Source of the DNA: RGIG8748 sp045539515 | Lineage (GTDB): Bacteria > Bacillota > Clostridia > UMGS1810 | Length of the DNA: 64,000 nt | Direction: 5' to 3' | Assembly: GCA_045539515.1 (NCBI GenBank) | Contig: JAZQFN010000017.1 | Location: 1-64,000, forward strand | Shown here: piece after piece, positions 7,521 to 16,331 of the stretch | Numbering within the stretch: the stretch's first letter is position 1 | How the letters are laid out: each line of letters begins with the position of its first letter | Notes under the pieces: model-generated | What the model saw: only the letters and a program-made list of their open reading frames with translations | What the model was told of the DNA's origin: nothing | The model's database searches: none | Program-made: the position numbers and the translations under genes

Positions 7521-9347
7521 TTAAAGTTTTGCAAACATATAGGATTTTTTCTTAAATAGCTTTCCGTCGGTGGAAGCTTTTTCGTCATTGGTGGCAAGGA
7601 TTTCCTTTACCTTAATGCCGAAGTCGCACCTTTCGGTAAGTTCCTTTAACAGAATTACATAGTTATTGTCCTTGCCGTAAATCCTAAAACCCGTAAGGGA
7701 GAAACCGTCGGGAGTGTCCCCTATTGGCTCAACATACAAAAAGTCATTTCTGAACTTACGATACACAGAAATAATACTTTGCAGTTTATTTAAGTTATCC
7801 TCACTTAAGGAAGACATCTCCATCCATATAAGAGGATTTGCAACCATAACACTTGCAAAGATATAGTCTATATCGTAGGCAGATGGTGCAAGGTCGTCGG
7901 TATATTTATCCTTATTACGTTCAGGATTTAATACCTCAAACTGCATTTTGGTACTTGGAATATACTTTGAAAGCTGCCACAGGTTGCGCAAGGTATTGTG
8001 GGGGTAGTAGTTGCCCCAGTCGGTGTAGCGGTTTTCTACAAAAAGCTCACCGAACTTACGGTTAAAGAGATAGCCGAGACGTTCTCCTGCGGTAATATCC
8101 AGATTAAAGGTCACCTTGCCTTTGGCGTGGCTGTCCACATAGGTAAGAAAAGAAACCAAATTTTCCTCGGACTCCTTGTCTGCTACAGTAACGCCATCTA
8201 TTTTGAAGTGTTCTATATTGTAGTTATCATAAAGGTCACAAAGGGTTTTTGCATCCTCTTGCCATGCCTCGTAAGAATTTTTTGCATCGGGGGAAAACCA
8301 CAAGCCAAGCTTAATGCCTTTTGATTTGGCATACTCTGTAATCCCCGAAAAGCCATTGGGGAATTTATCCTTGTGTATGTTCCAGAAATCCTTGTTATCT
8401 CTGTAACCGGAGCCCCAAACATTACTTTTTGCAAGAACAGAATTTGCTGTTGCTCCCTGCTGCCATCCGTCGTCTATCTGGACTATATCAACCCCCAGAA
8501 AACAGGCTTTATCTATTTCCTTTTTTATAAATTCCTCGCAGACGCATTTGTCCTGACTTCTGTCGCCCCAGGTGTTGGATATAATATACGAGGTCTTTTT
8601 CTTGTATTCGCCAAGGTAGTACTCTTTGATTTCCCTTTGGGGGTCAGTTTCTATAACACCAACGGCTACACAGTAAGAATATGTGTAAAAATCCTTGGAA
8701 AGTCTTTTATAATCAATCCCAAGCCCCAGAGTGTGCATCATCTGCATAGGTTCCGCTTTGATGTTATACTCTTCCCTTTTACCCGTAAGAGAGTTCTTAA
8801 TTACGGCAAGCTTTTCGCCGGAGAATTTTTCTGTAAGGATAAATATATTTCCCCTGTGCTTTGTGTTGCCGTGGCTATTGAATAAGGGTGCATGGGTTTC
8901 GCCTAAAAGATAATTGGTGTTGTCTGTCTTTGACATAAGCTCTATAGCATCAATATCCACAATATTTGACATTACACCAAATCCGTCGGTGTACTCCTCG
9001 TCTGACTTAGTTCCGGCAATATTTGCACCATCGGAGGACAAAGCCTCTTTTTTTTCAATCTTCATAGGGTCGGACTTTATGCCTATACGGCTTTCACAAA
9101 AGCCTTTTACAAGCTTGAATTCCCATATAACTTCATAGGCTTCACTTTTAAATAGAACGGCATTTTCCAAAAAAGTGACTTCACTTTTTGAAAGATCAAT
9201 CCCGGGAATGTTTATAAGGCACTCTCCTTCTTCACTTTCCCATACAAAGCCTGTTGATTTATTTAGTATTTCCGACTTAACAGGAAAAGAGCCTTTAAAA
9301 TATATTGTTCTTTTGATTTTTTCGTTTTGAATTGTAAAGCAAGACAT
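7521..9347 (-). CDS. GH36-like alpha-galactosidase
   Basis: The 608-residue protein has an N-terminal beta-sandwich (about residues 1-240) and a (beta/alpha)8 catalytic domain with IDDGWQ (291-296), typical of clan GH-D. The probable nucleophile is D384 in HFKIDG. The GGGR.D motif of canonical GH36 acid/base regions was not found, so this is a distant branch and the sugar specificity (alpha-galactoside is the default) is uncertain. There is no signal peptide, so it should be cytosolic. A terminator on each side makes it a single-gene unit. Confidence 0.75.
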   Translation of the reverse strand: MSCFTIQNEKIKRTIYFKGSFPVKSEILNKSTGFVWESEEGECLINIPGIDLSKSEVTFLENAVLFKSEAYEVIWEFKLVKGFCESRIGIKSDPMKIEKKEALSSDGANIAGTKSDEEYTDGFGVMSNIVDIDAIELMSKTDNTNYLLGETHAPLFNSHGNTKHRGNIFILTEKFSGEKLAVIKNSLTGKREEYNIKAEPMQMMHTLGLGIDYKRLSKDFYTYSYCVAVGVIETDPQREIKEYYLGEYKKKTSYIISNTWGDRSQDKCVCEEFIKKEIDKACFLGVDIVQIDDGWQQGATANSVLAKSNVWGSGYRDNKDFWNIHKDKFPNGFSGITEYAKSKGIKLGLWFSPDAKNSYEAWQEDAKTLCDLYDNYNIEHFKIDGVTVADKESEENLVSFLTYVDSHAKGKVTFNLDITAGERLGYLFNRKFGELFVENRYTDWGNYYPHNTLRNLWQLSKYIPSTKMQFEVLNPERNKDKYTDDLAPSAYDIDYIFASVMVANPLIWMEMSSLSEDNLNKLQSIISVYRKFRNDFLYVEPIGDTPDGFSLTGFRIYGKDNNYVILLKELTERCDFGIKVKEILATNDEKASTDGKLFKKKSYMFAKL

Positions 9348-9380
9348 AATTGACCTCTGTTTTCAATATTTTTTCAAAAA

Positions 9381-9416
9381 GGCTGTAAATTAATTCTGGC
9401 AAATTAATTTACAGCC
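9381..9416 (-). terminator. Terminator of the DUF1874-like gene
   Basis: GGCTGTAAATTAATT and AATTAATTTACAGCC form a perfect 15-bp stem. TTTTTGAAAAAAT follows on the minus strand. Confidence 0.8.
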
Positions 9417-9425
9417 CACTGTTCT

Positions 9426-9809
9426 TTATTCGGTTCTTACCACATATTGACAATAAACATAAACATTTTGAATCTTTTTGGCTTCAACACCATCATCTGC
9501 CTGAATTACAGGCTGTGTTTCCGAGGGCGTTACATACAGCTTAAATACTATAGCCCCCTGACCGACTCTCATATTACGAACATTCTTGTAAGTGAGGTCG
9601 CGCTTGGTAACTCCGATATAATCGAAAATAATTTTTTCGATATCCTGATTACTGAAGCAACGTAAAATATCATCATCGTCATGTACTTCGACAAGATGCT
9701 TCGCTTCTTCAAATGTAATGTTGGAACACTTGAACACGCCCTCATTAAGAGCTGTCATAGTACTGCTGTTATCCAATAACAGTAAAGGTAATTTGTTGAC
9801 GTTTGTCAT
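9426..9809 (-). CDS. DUF1874 / STIV-B116-like small protein
   Basis: The product has 127 residues, starting at ATG 9809 behind GGAGG with 8-base spacing; the longer frame is upstream leader. The layout fits the DUF1874 family: KLPLLLLDNSS at the start, an ITFEEAKHLV helix, a helix ending IIFDYIGV, and GQGAIVFKLY near the end. That family includes the viral ring nuclease AcrIII-1, which degrades cyclic tetra-adenylate, and chromosomal or mobile-element homologues such as YddF. The helix that carries the catalytic histidine in AcrIII-1 reads FSNQDIEKII here, with Asn in its place, so ring-nuclease activity is doubtful. It is a lone gene with its own promoter and terminator. The family call is from pattern, not from a search. 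Confidence 0.55.
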   Translation of the reverse strand: MTNVNKLPLLLLDNSSTMTALNEGVFKCSNITFEEAKHLVEVHDDDDILRCFSNQDIEKIIFDYIGVTKRDLTYKNVRNMRVGQGAIVFKLYVTPSETQPVIQADDGVEAKKIQNVYVYCQYVVRTE

Positions 9810-9862
9810 AAAGCACGCCTCCTTATAAAATAATATTATACTTATAAAGTATTTATGCTTTA

Positions 9863-9892
9863 AGTTTATCATTACCTTTTGGTATTTGTCAA
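9863..9892 (-). promoter_or_regulatory. Promoter of the DUF1874-like gene
   Basis: On the minus strand TTGACA (9887-9892), an 18-bp spacer and TAAACT (9863-9868). A second option, TTAAAG-17-TATAAT, lies just downstream. Confidence 0.5.
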
Positions 9893-10012
9893 TAATTTTT
9901 TTGTTAAAGAATTTGATTTTTTTATGTATTTTCATCATTACAGTGCTAAAAACAGAAAATTCACAAAAAAAGCAACGCTTTAGTTATATGAATATTTTAG
10001 AAATGTGTATTT

Positions 10013-10717
10013 TCAGGGCAAAACTCTGTATGTACGAATTCTGCCTGAGGCAAGAAGCCCGGTAAAGGCTTCCGCATACTTCACTCCGCTTTGATTTCCC
10101 CTGAAAGCAGCTTCGGTGCGAAGGTTTGCCACAACATCTATGCCGTCGTGTTCTTTAAGCCATTTAAGCTGACTTTCGTGACAAGCAAGCATTTTTTCTT
10201 TAAGATCTATATAGTCTGTAATATCCACATACTCTGTGGGTATGCTGCCTATGCCATCCTCGTTGTCGGTGTAATATATGGGAGTAAGGCTACAGGCTTC
10301 TCCAAGTTCGGGATAAAAATGGGGACAGGTGGCATCAAAGGATGCCTTAAACACCAGCTTTGAAAGCTCGTTGTGGTCGGAGCAGTAGTCATTGGAACTG
10401 TGGGTTATGATAACATCGGGCTTTGCATAACGAATAACCTTGATAATCTTTTTAACCTGTTCAGTGTCCGCACTATTTAAGCATAGGTCGCCTATATCTG
10501 CACTTATTAATTCAAATCCTGCAATTTCTGCAGCATTTTTAGCTTCCTTTGCTCGTATTTCGCGAAGTTCATCGGGCATTATTTCATAGTGACCCATATT
10601 ACCATTGGCAGCGTGGCATACAACTACACGGTGTCCTTCGGCTTTGTATTTTAAAAGGGTTCCCGAACAATCAAGCTCCATATCGTCGGGATGGCACATA
10701 ATAGCTAATACGGTCAT
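10013..10717 (-). CDS. PIG-L / LmbE-type zinc deacetylase
   Basis: The 234-residue product starts at ATG 10717, behind AAAGGAGAT. The zinc-site motif HPDD (residues 9-12) and a third His ligand in the SDHNE segment mark the PIG-L fold. The family removes N-acetyl groups from GlcNAc-type sugars. The start lies 16 bases after the GH3 gene stop, so the two are one transcript with the CapA-like gene. This suggests the module processes an N-acetylated sugar (inference). The protein should be cytosolic. Confidence 0.88.
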   Translation of the reverse strand: MTVLAIMCHPDDMELDCSGTLLKYKAEGHRVVVCHAANGNMGHYEIMPDELREIRAKEAKNAAEIAGFELISADIGDLCLNSADTEQVKKIIKVIRYAKPDVIITHSSNDYCSDHNELSKLVFKASFDATCPHFYPELGEACSLTPIYYTDNEDGIGSIPTEYVDITDYIDLKEKMLACHESQLKWLKEHDGIDVVANLRTEAAFRGNQSGVKYAEAFTGLLASGRIRTYRVLP

Positions 10718-10733
10718 TTTGGTATCTCCTTTA

Positions 10734-12401
10734 TCAATATACATCATTGGTATATGTTATGGGATTTAACGGGAAGGGATTGTAGTCGGTAAAGCTTACT
10801 TCCCCGTAAAGAGCCTTAACAAAGGCTTCCATGGTTTCCTTGTTTACGCTGTAGCAATTGGCATAGGTGTTTGCCGCTGTAAAGTAGTTAAAAAATATAT
10901 CCGGACTTCCAAAGGACACGCCTATGGATTTTTCTGTACATTCTGTCATAATAAGCCGCATCATAAAGCACTTATCACCAAAGAAGAAGGGGCCTCCAGC
11001 AGGAGCGTGAAAGCCTATGTAGGTGGCATAGACTATAAGGTCGTAGTCCTTTAAGGTAAGATTATCTTCTTCACTAAAACCCACCTGAACACCACAGTTT
11101 GCACCGTGGCGGAAAAATTCCTCCTTAAGATATTTGAGATTTTCCTCACATCTGTCCGAATAACCTATATACACTACCTTTACATTTTTAATATCTTCCT
11201 TTTTAACAGGAATCAGAGAAAGGTTGTTTCTGACTAAGGTCATGCCTTTTTTTGCAACATCTTTAGCGACGTTTGACATATTATCAAGGATTCTCTGTCT
11301 TTCTTCCTCTGTGGGATGAGGTATTTCTTCTCTGTCAAATATGCCGTATTTTTCTTTTAGCTTAAGTACCCTATTGCAGGCATCATCTATACGGCTTTCG
11401 GAAAGGTCGCCATTTAACACGGCTTCTTCCACAATGTCTATATAATCAAGGCTTACAGGACCTAGTATCATATCCACCCCGGCTCTTAAAAGCTCCACGC
11501 AGAGCTTTTTGTAAGGGTAAATTGCGGTAAGCCCTTTCATATCGGTGTCATCGGTAAATACTACACCTTCAAAACCCATTTTTCCTTTTATAAGCTCCGT
11601 AATAACCTTGTGAGATAATGTGCAGGGAAGCACATTGCCGTTTACCACGGTATCATCCACCGCTTTAAAGGTGGAGTGGCCTACCATAATGCTGTCTACA
11701 CCGGCATCTATACACGCCTGAAATTCCTGCATCTGGGTTCTCTCCCATTCCTCATAACTTGGAGAATAGCAGGAAGTACAAAAATGAGGGTCACGGTACT
11801 CAAAGGGATCTGCCCCGGGAAAATGCTTGGCACAAGTTGCAACGCCTGCAGACTGCACACCCTTAATAAAGGCGGCAAGCATTTCCTTATTTCTATTAAC
11901 ATCTGCTGAAAGAGTACGGCTGTCTATGAATTTGCCACCATTATCCACAACGGGACTCCAAAGCCATGAAAAGCCTATGGAATGTATATCCTCACCTATT
12001 GCCTTGCCGTAGCGATAGGCAAGGTCAGGGTCGTTTGCGGCACCTAGTGAAGAAAAGCTTGGAAGCTCTCCGTGACCATCTATATTACCCTTGGCAAGTC
12101 CCCCTGCGGCATCTACTGCGGCTATTGTGGGAACGGTCATATATTTATTTAAAATATTGATATGATTTATGTACATATCATCTTTTCTGCCCTTTAAATC
12201 CGGATTGCCAAGAGATTTTTCAAAGGCACGATACACCTCTTTGGGATGATTCATGGGCCAGGTGGCACCGTAGGGGTTGTTTGAGAAATACTCCTCCACC
12301 TCATTGATATCATCAAACTCATCAAGGAGCATATGACGGAAAACTGCGGTCTGCCCTATTTTTTCTCTTAATGTCATTTCTTGTAGTTTTCTTTTTTTCA
12401 T
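10734..12401 (-). CDS. GH3-family glycosidase, NagZ-like
   Basis: The 555-residue GH3 enzyme contains KHFPG (192-196) followed by a D-P-H triplet (about 204-206), equivalent to the Asp-His acid/base pair of NagZ-type hexosaminidases. The nucleophile aspartate is in FTDD (about 284). GH3 NagZ-types release terminal beta-GlcNAc, while other GH3 members act on glucosides or xylosides. The motif set favours the hexosaminidase/phosphorylase branch. There is no signal peptide. It lies between the CapA-like and PIG-L genes with short gaps. Confidence 0.85.
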   Translation of the reverse strand: MKKRKLQEMTLREKIGQTAVFRHMLLDEFDDINEVEEYFSNNPYGATWPMNHPKEVYRAFEKSLGNPDLKGRKDDMYINHINILNKYMTVPTIAAVDAAGGLAKGNIDGHGELPSFSSLGAANDPDLAYRYGKAIGEDIHSIGFSWLWSPVVDNGGKFIDSRTLSADVNRNKEMLAAFIKGVQSAGVATCAKHFPGADPFEYRDPHFCTSCYSPSYEEWERTQMQEFQACIDAGVDSIMVGHSTFKAVDDTVVNGNVLPCTLSHKVITELIKGKMGFEGVVFTDDTDMKGLTAIYPYKKLCVELLRAGVDMILGPVSLDYIDIVEEAVLNGDLSESRIDDACNRVLKLKEKYGIFDREEIPHPTEEERQRILDNMSNVAKDVAKKGMTLVRNNLSLIPVKKEDIKNVKVVYIGYSDRCEENLKYLKEEFFRHGANCGVQVGFSEEDNLTLKDYDLIVYATYIGFHAPAGGPFFFGDKCFMMRLIMTECTEKSIGVSFGSPDIFFNYFTAANTYANCYSVNKETMEAFVKALYGEVSFTDYNPFPLNPITYTNDVY

Positions 12402-12410
12402 AAAAGTACC

Positions 12411-13493
12411 TTACCTTTCATTTCTGTGATTTGCTGTCTTAAAGAGTTCTCTCCACACATCAGTGTGAGCTTCGCAGTCAAGATAATGGGCAAAAATGTT
12501 GTTGCCTATTTCGCCATTTTCATCGGGTTCATTATCTTTAACACCATTAATATATCTTTGGGCATTTTCCACACAGAACTGATGCCAGCCATCACGCCAT
12601 GAACCATCGTGAAGAGATTCACTTCTCTTTTTGAAGTCATTCATAATCTTTTCTTTAACTTCGCCCTTTAAAAGCTCAATACCGTATTCGGTATTTACCG
12701 TGGGTGTAAATTCTATTTCATTGGTTTTGGTGTCGTATTTTGTCATAAGAGAATAATTCCAGATGTCGGGAACATCAGTCTGTATAAAATGAAAGTTACC
12801 CTGTCCATAAAGAATGTGAGTACCATTATAATTTTCGTACGCACCTATGCAATGGGTATGCTGACAAAGGATAACATCGGCACCGTTATTTGCCATTTCA
12901 CGGCAGGCTTTAATAAGTCTGGGAGACGGATACTGACAGTGTTCCTTACCGCCATGGTAGAGAACAATTACTCTGTCTGCCTCTGCCTTTGCCTTGCGTA
13001 TATCTGCCATAGTTTCAAACTCGTCAAAGGGGCGACTGCCCATACGGTCCTCAAGTGCATAGGAATATTCATGCTCACACACTGCAACAAAAGCTATTTT
13101 TTCTCCATCCTTCTCCACTATGTAGTTTTTGCGGGAATCCTCATAGTTATCTCCAAAGCCTGTATAAGGAATACCAACTTCATTTAAAGCATTAATGGTA
13201 TCTAAAGCACCTTCCTTGCCAAAGTCGAAAATGTGGTTATTGCTAAGCCCGCAAAGAGTCACACCAAGCTTTTTCATAATATCGGCAGTTTCTCTTACCA
13301 CCTTAAGATTGGGACCGTATTTCAAAATGGCATTTTCGGATTCTGTAATGGCACATTCAAGATTTACAAAGCAAATATCATTACTTTGAAACATAGAAAG
13401 AGTATCATTAAACAAAACCTCCATATCCTGATTTTTAAAATACTCCGCGTTTTTTGAGGTATGGTACAAATCTCCTAAAAGTAATGTTTTCAT
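12411..13493 (-). CDS. CapA-like metallophosphoesterase-fold protein (PGA_cap)
   Basis: The 360-residue product has the CapA/PGA_cap pattern: GDLY near the start, NLECAITE, SNNHIFDFG, LYHGGKEH and QHTHCIGAYE with metal-binding histidines and asparagine. Characterised relatives act in poly-gamma-glutamate capsule formation, but many sit in sugar operons with unknown roles. There is no signal peptide or membrane anchor, unlike typical CapA. The start ATG 13493 follows GGAGG. It is the first gene of the CapA-GH3-PIG-L operon. Confidence 0.8.
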   Translation of the reverse strand: MKTLLLGDLYHTSKNAEYFKNQDMEVLFNDTLSMFQSNDICFVNLECAITESENAILKYGPNLKVVRETADIMKKLGVTLCGLSNNHIFDFGKEGALDTINALNEVGIPYTGFGDNYEDSRKNYIVEKDGEKIAFVAVCEHEYSYALEDRMGSRPFDEFETMADIRKAKAEADRVIVLYHGGKEHCQYPSPRLIKACREMANNGADVILCQHTHCIGAYENYNGTHILYGQGNFHFIQTDVPDIWNYSLMTKYDTKTNEIEFTPTVNTEYGIELLKGEVKEKIMNDFKKRSESLHDGSWRDGWHQFCVENAQRYINGVKDNEPDENGEIGNNIFAHYLDCEAHTDVWRELFKTANHRNER

Positions 13494-13559
13494 AATTTAG
13501 CCTCCTTAAGAATGAAATATATTCACAACATCTTCAGAAATATTTCATATACCCGAATA

Positions 13560-14459
13560 TTATATGGTTCTCTTAATAATCTCACCACGAATCCAATTGC
13601 GCTTTTCGCCGTGGTCAAGGTAATTTCTGTATGCCTTGGCAACAAAGCACTCCTTGTCCTCTTTGGTTTCGTAGTCAGCTTTGACAAACTCCTTAAGTTC
13701 CTCGGGAGTTCTGCGTTCTTTTCCGTCTTTGTAAGCCACACAAAGCTCAACAAAGTTAAGACCTTTAAGTTCATTAAACTCTATGTCAAAGCGCTCCTTA
13801 TTCCAGGGTTCGTATTCAAAGGGGGTGTCGAAATCCATTTCGTCGATTTTGCCAAGTTCTTTAAGGAAAATCTGCGCCATTATATGATAGCCTTCCTCAT
13901 TGGGATGAACACGGTCCTCGCTGATAATGTGCCTTTCTTCTATTATGGGTTTTAAGATATCCTTGAAGTTAATCACCTTGCAACCATACTTCTTGGCAAT
14001 TTCAAGCTGATATTCAGCTCCCATTTCCAGAAGTGCCTGATAAGGTACCGACTCGGTTGCCACATTGGCCTTTTCGTCATAGGGTGTAGGAAGACCTATT
14101 ATAACCTCACAGCCGAAATCCTTAATTGCCTTGATAACGGCTTCGTAGTTCTCCTTGTGAAGTTGTATTCTCTCCGCTCTCTGCTCCTCAAGATTTTCTA
14201 TATCTTTGCTTGCTTTATCGTAAAGCCACAAACCAAAGTCATTCATACCGTACATTACAAAGACATGGGTGGGATTATATATAAGGCACTCTCCGTAGAG
14301 ATAGTCTGCACCCTGGGTTGCCGTAGCACCGGAAACTGCGCAGTTAAAGCATTTTAACTTATACTTTTTTCTTAATATCTGATACACCTCCGACATCCAT
14401 ATGCCGTTGGCTGTAATGCTATCGCCTAAAAAACAAATTCTGTCGCCGTCTTTAAACAT
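13560..14459 (-). CDS. SGNH/GDSL-family hydrolase (esterase-like)
   Basis: The 299-residue product starts at ATG 14459 behind AAAGGGGG. The frame further upstream overlaps the promoter. Block I is GDSIT (nucleophile Ser, about residue 11), GMNDF holds the oxyanion Asn, and DRVHPNEEG carries the catalytic Asp-His pair. Such enzymes often remove acetyl groups from plant or bacterial polysaccharides. About 80 residues follow the catalytic core and were not recognised. No signal peptide is present, so deacetylation would occur in the cytosol. Confidence 0.85.
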   Translation of the reverse strand: MFKDGDRICFLGDSITANGIWMSEVYQILRKKYKLKCFNCAVSGATATQGADYLYGECLIYNPTHVFVMYGMNDFGLWLYDKASKDIENLEEQRAERIQLHKENYEAVIKAIKDFGCEVIIGLPTPYDEKANVATESVPYQALLEMGAEYQLEIAKKYGCKVINFKDILKPIIEERHIISEDRVHPNEEGYHIMAQIFLKELGKIDEMDFDTPFEYEPWNKERFDIEFNELKGLNFVELCVAYKDGKERRTPEELKEFVKADYETKEDKECFVAKAYRNYLDHGEKRNWIRGEIIKRTI

Positions 14460-14487
14460 AAAAAAACCCCCTTTTTCCCTTTGCTTT

Positions 14488-14516
14488 ATACTATCACACA
14501 ATGCCACCGAAAGCAA
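14488..14516 (-). promoter_or_regulatory. Promoter of the GDSL hydrolase gene
   Basis: On the minus strand TTGCTT (14511-14516), 17 bp and TAGTAT (14488-14493). Confidence 0.45.
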
Positions 14517-14584
14517 GTTTTTTATCGCTCAATAATCATTACGTTTCTATTTGAATTTTTTCTTTTAAAAAGCGTTGAAATGTA

Positions 14585-14613
14585 TTGACTTTATCCTGAA
14601 ATAATGCTAAAAT
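14585..14613 (+). promoter_or_regulatory. Promoter of the Gfo/Idh/MocA gene
   Basis: TTGACT (14585-14590), 17 bp, TAAAAT (14608-14613), about 55 bp before the ATG. Confidence 0.7.
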
Positions 14614-14667
14614 GTGCGCAACAATTAACTTTTAACAAATATTTATATTAAAGGAGATGTTTTTGTT

Positions 14668-15801
14668 ATGGCAGACAAGAAATTAAGAATTGGTATTGTA
14701 GGCTGCGGCGGCATTGCCAACTCCCATATGGCACAGTACATACAGATGGACGATGTGGAAGTTGTTGCCGGCTGTGACATAGTGGAAGGAAGAGCTGAAA
14801 AATTCTTTTCCAAATACGATGTAAAAGGGGTCAACTTTTATACCTCCGACCTTGAAATGTACGAAAAAGAAAACCTTGATGCGGTAAGCATTTGTACATA
14901 TAATGCTACACACAAGGAATGTACCATAAATGCTCTTAAAGCAGGTTGCCATGTACTCCTTGAAAAGCCCATGTGTGTAACCACAGAGGAAGCGGTGGAA
15001 ATGATGAAGGTTGAAAAGGAAACCGGAAAGATTCTCTCCATTGGTTTCCAGCCAAGATTTGACGACGATATGAAGATTGTTAAAAAAGTTGTTCAGTCCG
15101 GCGTTCTCGGCAAGATATACTACATACAGACCGGCGGCGGAAGAAGAGAAGGTATACCATTCAGCCCCGAAAAGACAAGCTTTATAGAAGCTTCCACCGG
15201 CGTAATCGGTGCTATGGGTGATATAGGCTGTTACTCCCTTGATATGGTATTAAATGCCATAGGCTACCCCAAGCCTCTTACGGTAACAGGCTACACCTCC
15301 GATTTCTTTGGTAAGAACCCCAAATACTCCGGCTACGGAAAGAAAGGTACTCCCGAATTTTCCAAGATATTCGGCGTAGACGATTTTGCAGCAGCATTTG
15401 TGCGCCTTGAGGGTAACATTATATTAGACTTCAGAATTTCCTGGGCTATGCATATGGACACACCGGGAGATACACTTATACTGGGTACAGAAGGCGGCTT
15501 AAGAATACCCTCCACCAACTGCTGGAACGGTGCTATCGGAAAAAACCTTACCTTATATCACGCTGTAGGTGACGAGCTTGTGGAAACGGAAATTCCCGTA
15601 AAGAGCACCGGCGAAGGCAAGGAAAACTCCTTCTCCAATTGCTTCTACGGCAAGGTTCGCTCCTTCCTTGATGCCATAAAAACGGGCGGAAAGGCTCCCA
15701 TACCTACATCGGAAATTCTTTACAATCAGGCAATTATAGACCACATTGTGAAGTCTGCAAAGATTAAAAAAGAAATAGAAGTAGTAATTCCTGAAGTGTA
15801 A
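14668..15801 (+). CDS. Gfo/Idh/MocA-family sugar dehydrogenase
   Basis: The 377-residue product has an N-terminal Rossmann domain (GIVGCGGIANSH, about residues 9-20), the family hallmark EKP (LEKPMCVT, about 94), and a C-terminal alpha/beta substrate domain. These enzymes oxidise or epimerise sugars and inositols with NAD(P). It begins behind AAAGGAGAT and is divergent from the GDSL gene. The next gene on the strand is a sugar isomerase/epimerase, a pairing common in catabolism of unusual sugars, but here a repeat-filled gap of 530 bp lies between them. The substrate is unknown. Confidence 0.88.
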   Translation: MADKKLRIGIVGCGGIANSHMAQYIQMDDVEVVAGCDIVEGRAEKFFSKYDVKGVNFYTSDLEMYEKENLDAVSICTYNATHKECTINALKAGCHVLLEKPMCVTTEEAVEMMKVEKETGKILSIGFQPRFDDDMKIVKKVVQSGVLGKIYYIQTGGGRREGIPFSPEKTSFIEASTGVIGAMGDIGCYSLDMVLNAIGYPKPLTVTGYTSDFFGKNPKYSGYGKKGTPEFSKIFGVDDFAAAFVRLEGNIILDFRISWAMHMDTPGDTLILGTEGGLRIPSTNCWNGAIGKNLTLYHAVGDELVETEIPVKSTGEGKENSFSNCFYGKVRSFLDAIKTGGKAPIPTSEILYNQAIIDHIVKSAKIKKEIEVVIPEV

Positions 15802-15830
15802 ATTGAAATTTATTTATGACAAATTTCAAT
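15802..15830 (+). terminator. Weak hairpin after the dehydrogenase gene
   Basis: ATTGAAATTT/AAATTTCAAT form a 10-bp stem directly after the stop, with no strong T-run. Two further hairpins follow in the gap: CAAATCCG/CGGATTTG near 15873-15892, and TTAACGAGCT/AGCTCGTTAA at 15909-15933. Confidence 0.4.
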
Positions 15831-15934
15831 AAAGTAATAAGGAATATGGAATAGTGAAGAAGTATGGTGCAAATCCGCTTTGACGGATTTGTAAAGTTGA
15901 ATTGACACTTAACGAGCTGTTAAAGCTCGTTAAA

Positions 15935-15973
15935 TGTCATCCTGAGTGAAGCGTAGCGAAGTCGAAGGATCTC
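15935..15973 (-). repeat. Empty short repeat unit, inverted orientation
   Basis: TGTCATCCTGAGTGAAGCGTAGCGAAGTCGAAGGATCTC is cited here only by its ends: it begins TGTCATCCTGAG and ends AAGGATCTC. It is the reverse complement of the empty unit at 32.7 kb. Confidence 0.7.
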
Positions 15974-16042
15974 AACTTTGCAGTTGCTTTCAATTATTGT
16001 ACAGACAAAGATATTTTGTGGGTGAGGAACTCATTATCGATA

Positions 16043-16092
16043 TGTCATTCCGAACGTATGTGAGGAATCTTCTATACAATCGAGTATCTCAC
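16043..16092 (+). repeat. Short repeat unit leading into R3
   Basis: TGTCATTCCGAACGTATGTG..GGAATCTTC..TATCTCAC is the same left-hand unit seen before R4 and at 32.7 kb. Confidence 0.75.
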
Positions 16093-16099
16093 ATGTTTT

Positions 16100-16264
16100 G
16101 GAGATTCTTCGACTTCGCCTTACGGCTACGCTAGCCGTCAACTGTAACGCATCGACTTCGCACCGAGGTTGGTGCTCGCCTCTGCGACAGTTTTGCCAGA
16201 GGCAGTCTCAGACCATTCAGTACGTCTTTGGCTACTTCATGGGAGTCTGCTCTCAGAATGACAT
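16100..16264 (+). repeat. Filled interspersed repeat, copy R3
   Basis: It runs from GGAGATTCTTCG to CTCAGAATGACA and is almost identical to R4. The interior stems are AACTGT..CGC / GCG-ACAGTT, GCACC/GGTGC and GCCTCTG/CAGAGGC. It ends 67 bp before the ATG of the isomerase/epimerase gene, so it probably lies in that gene's leader or promoter zone. Confidence 0.88.
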
Positions 16265-16331
16265 GATTGTTAGTGCCTACTCCATTCAAACACAGCAACA
16301 AATCAAAATTTACTGAAAGGAACAAATTATA

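Noticed and set aside
16098..16316. Plus-strand open frames in R2, R3 and R4 encoding near-identical peptides
   Set aside because: The similarity comes from the repeated DNA itself. The frames start at different points, lack Shine-Dalgarno sites, and R1 does not keep the same frame open over the same length.
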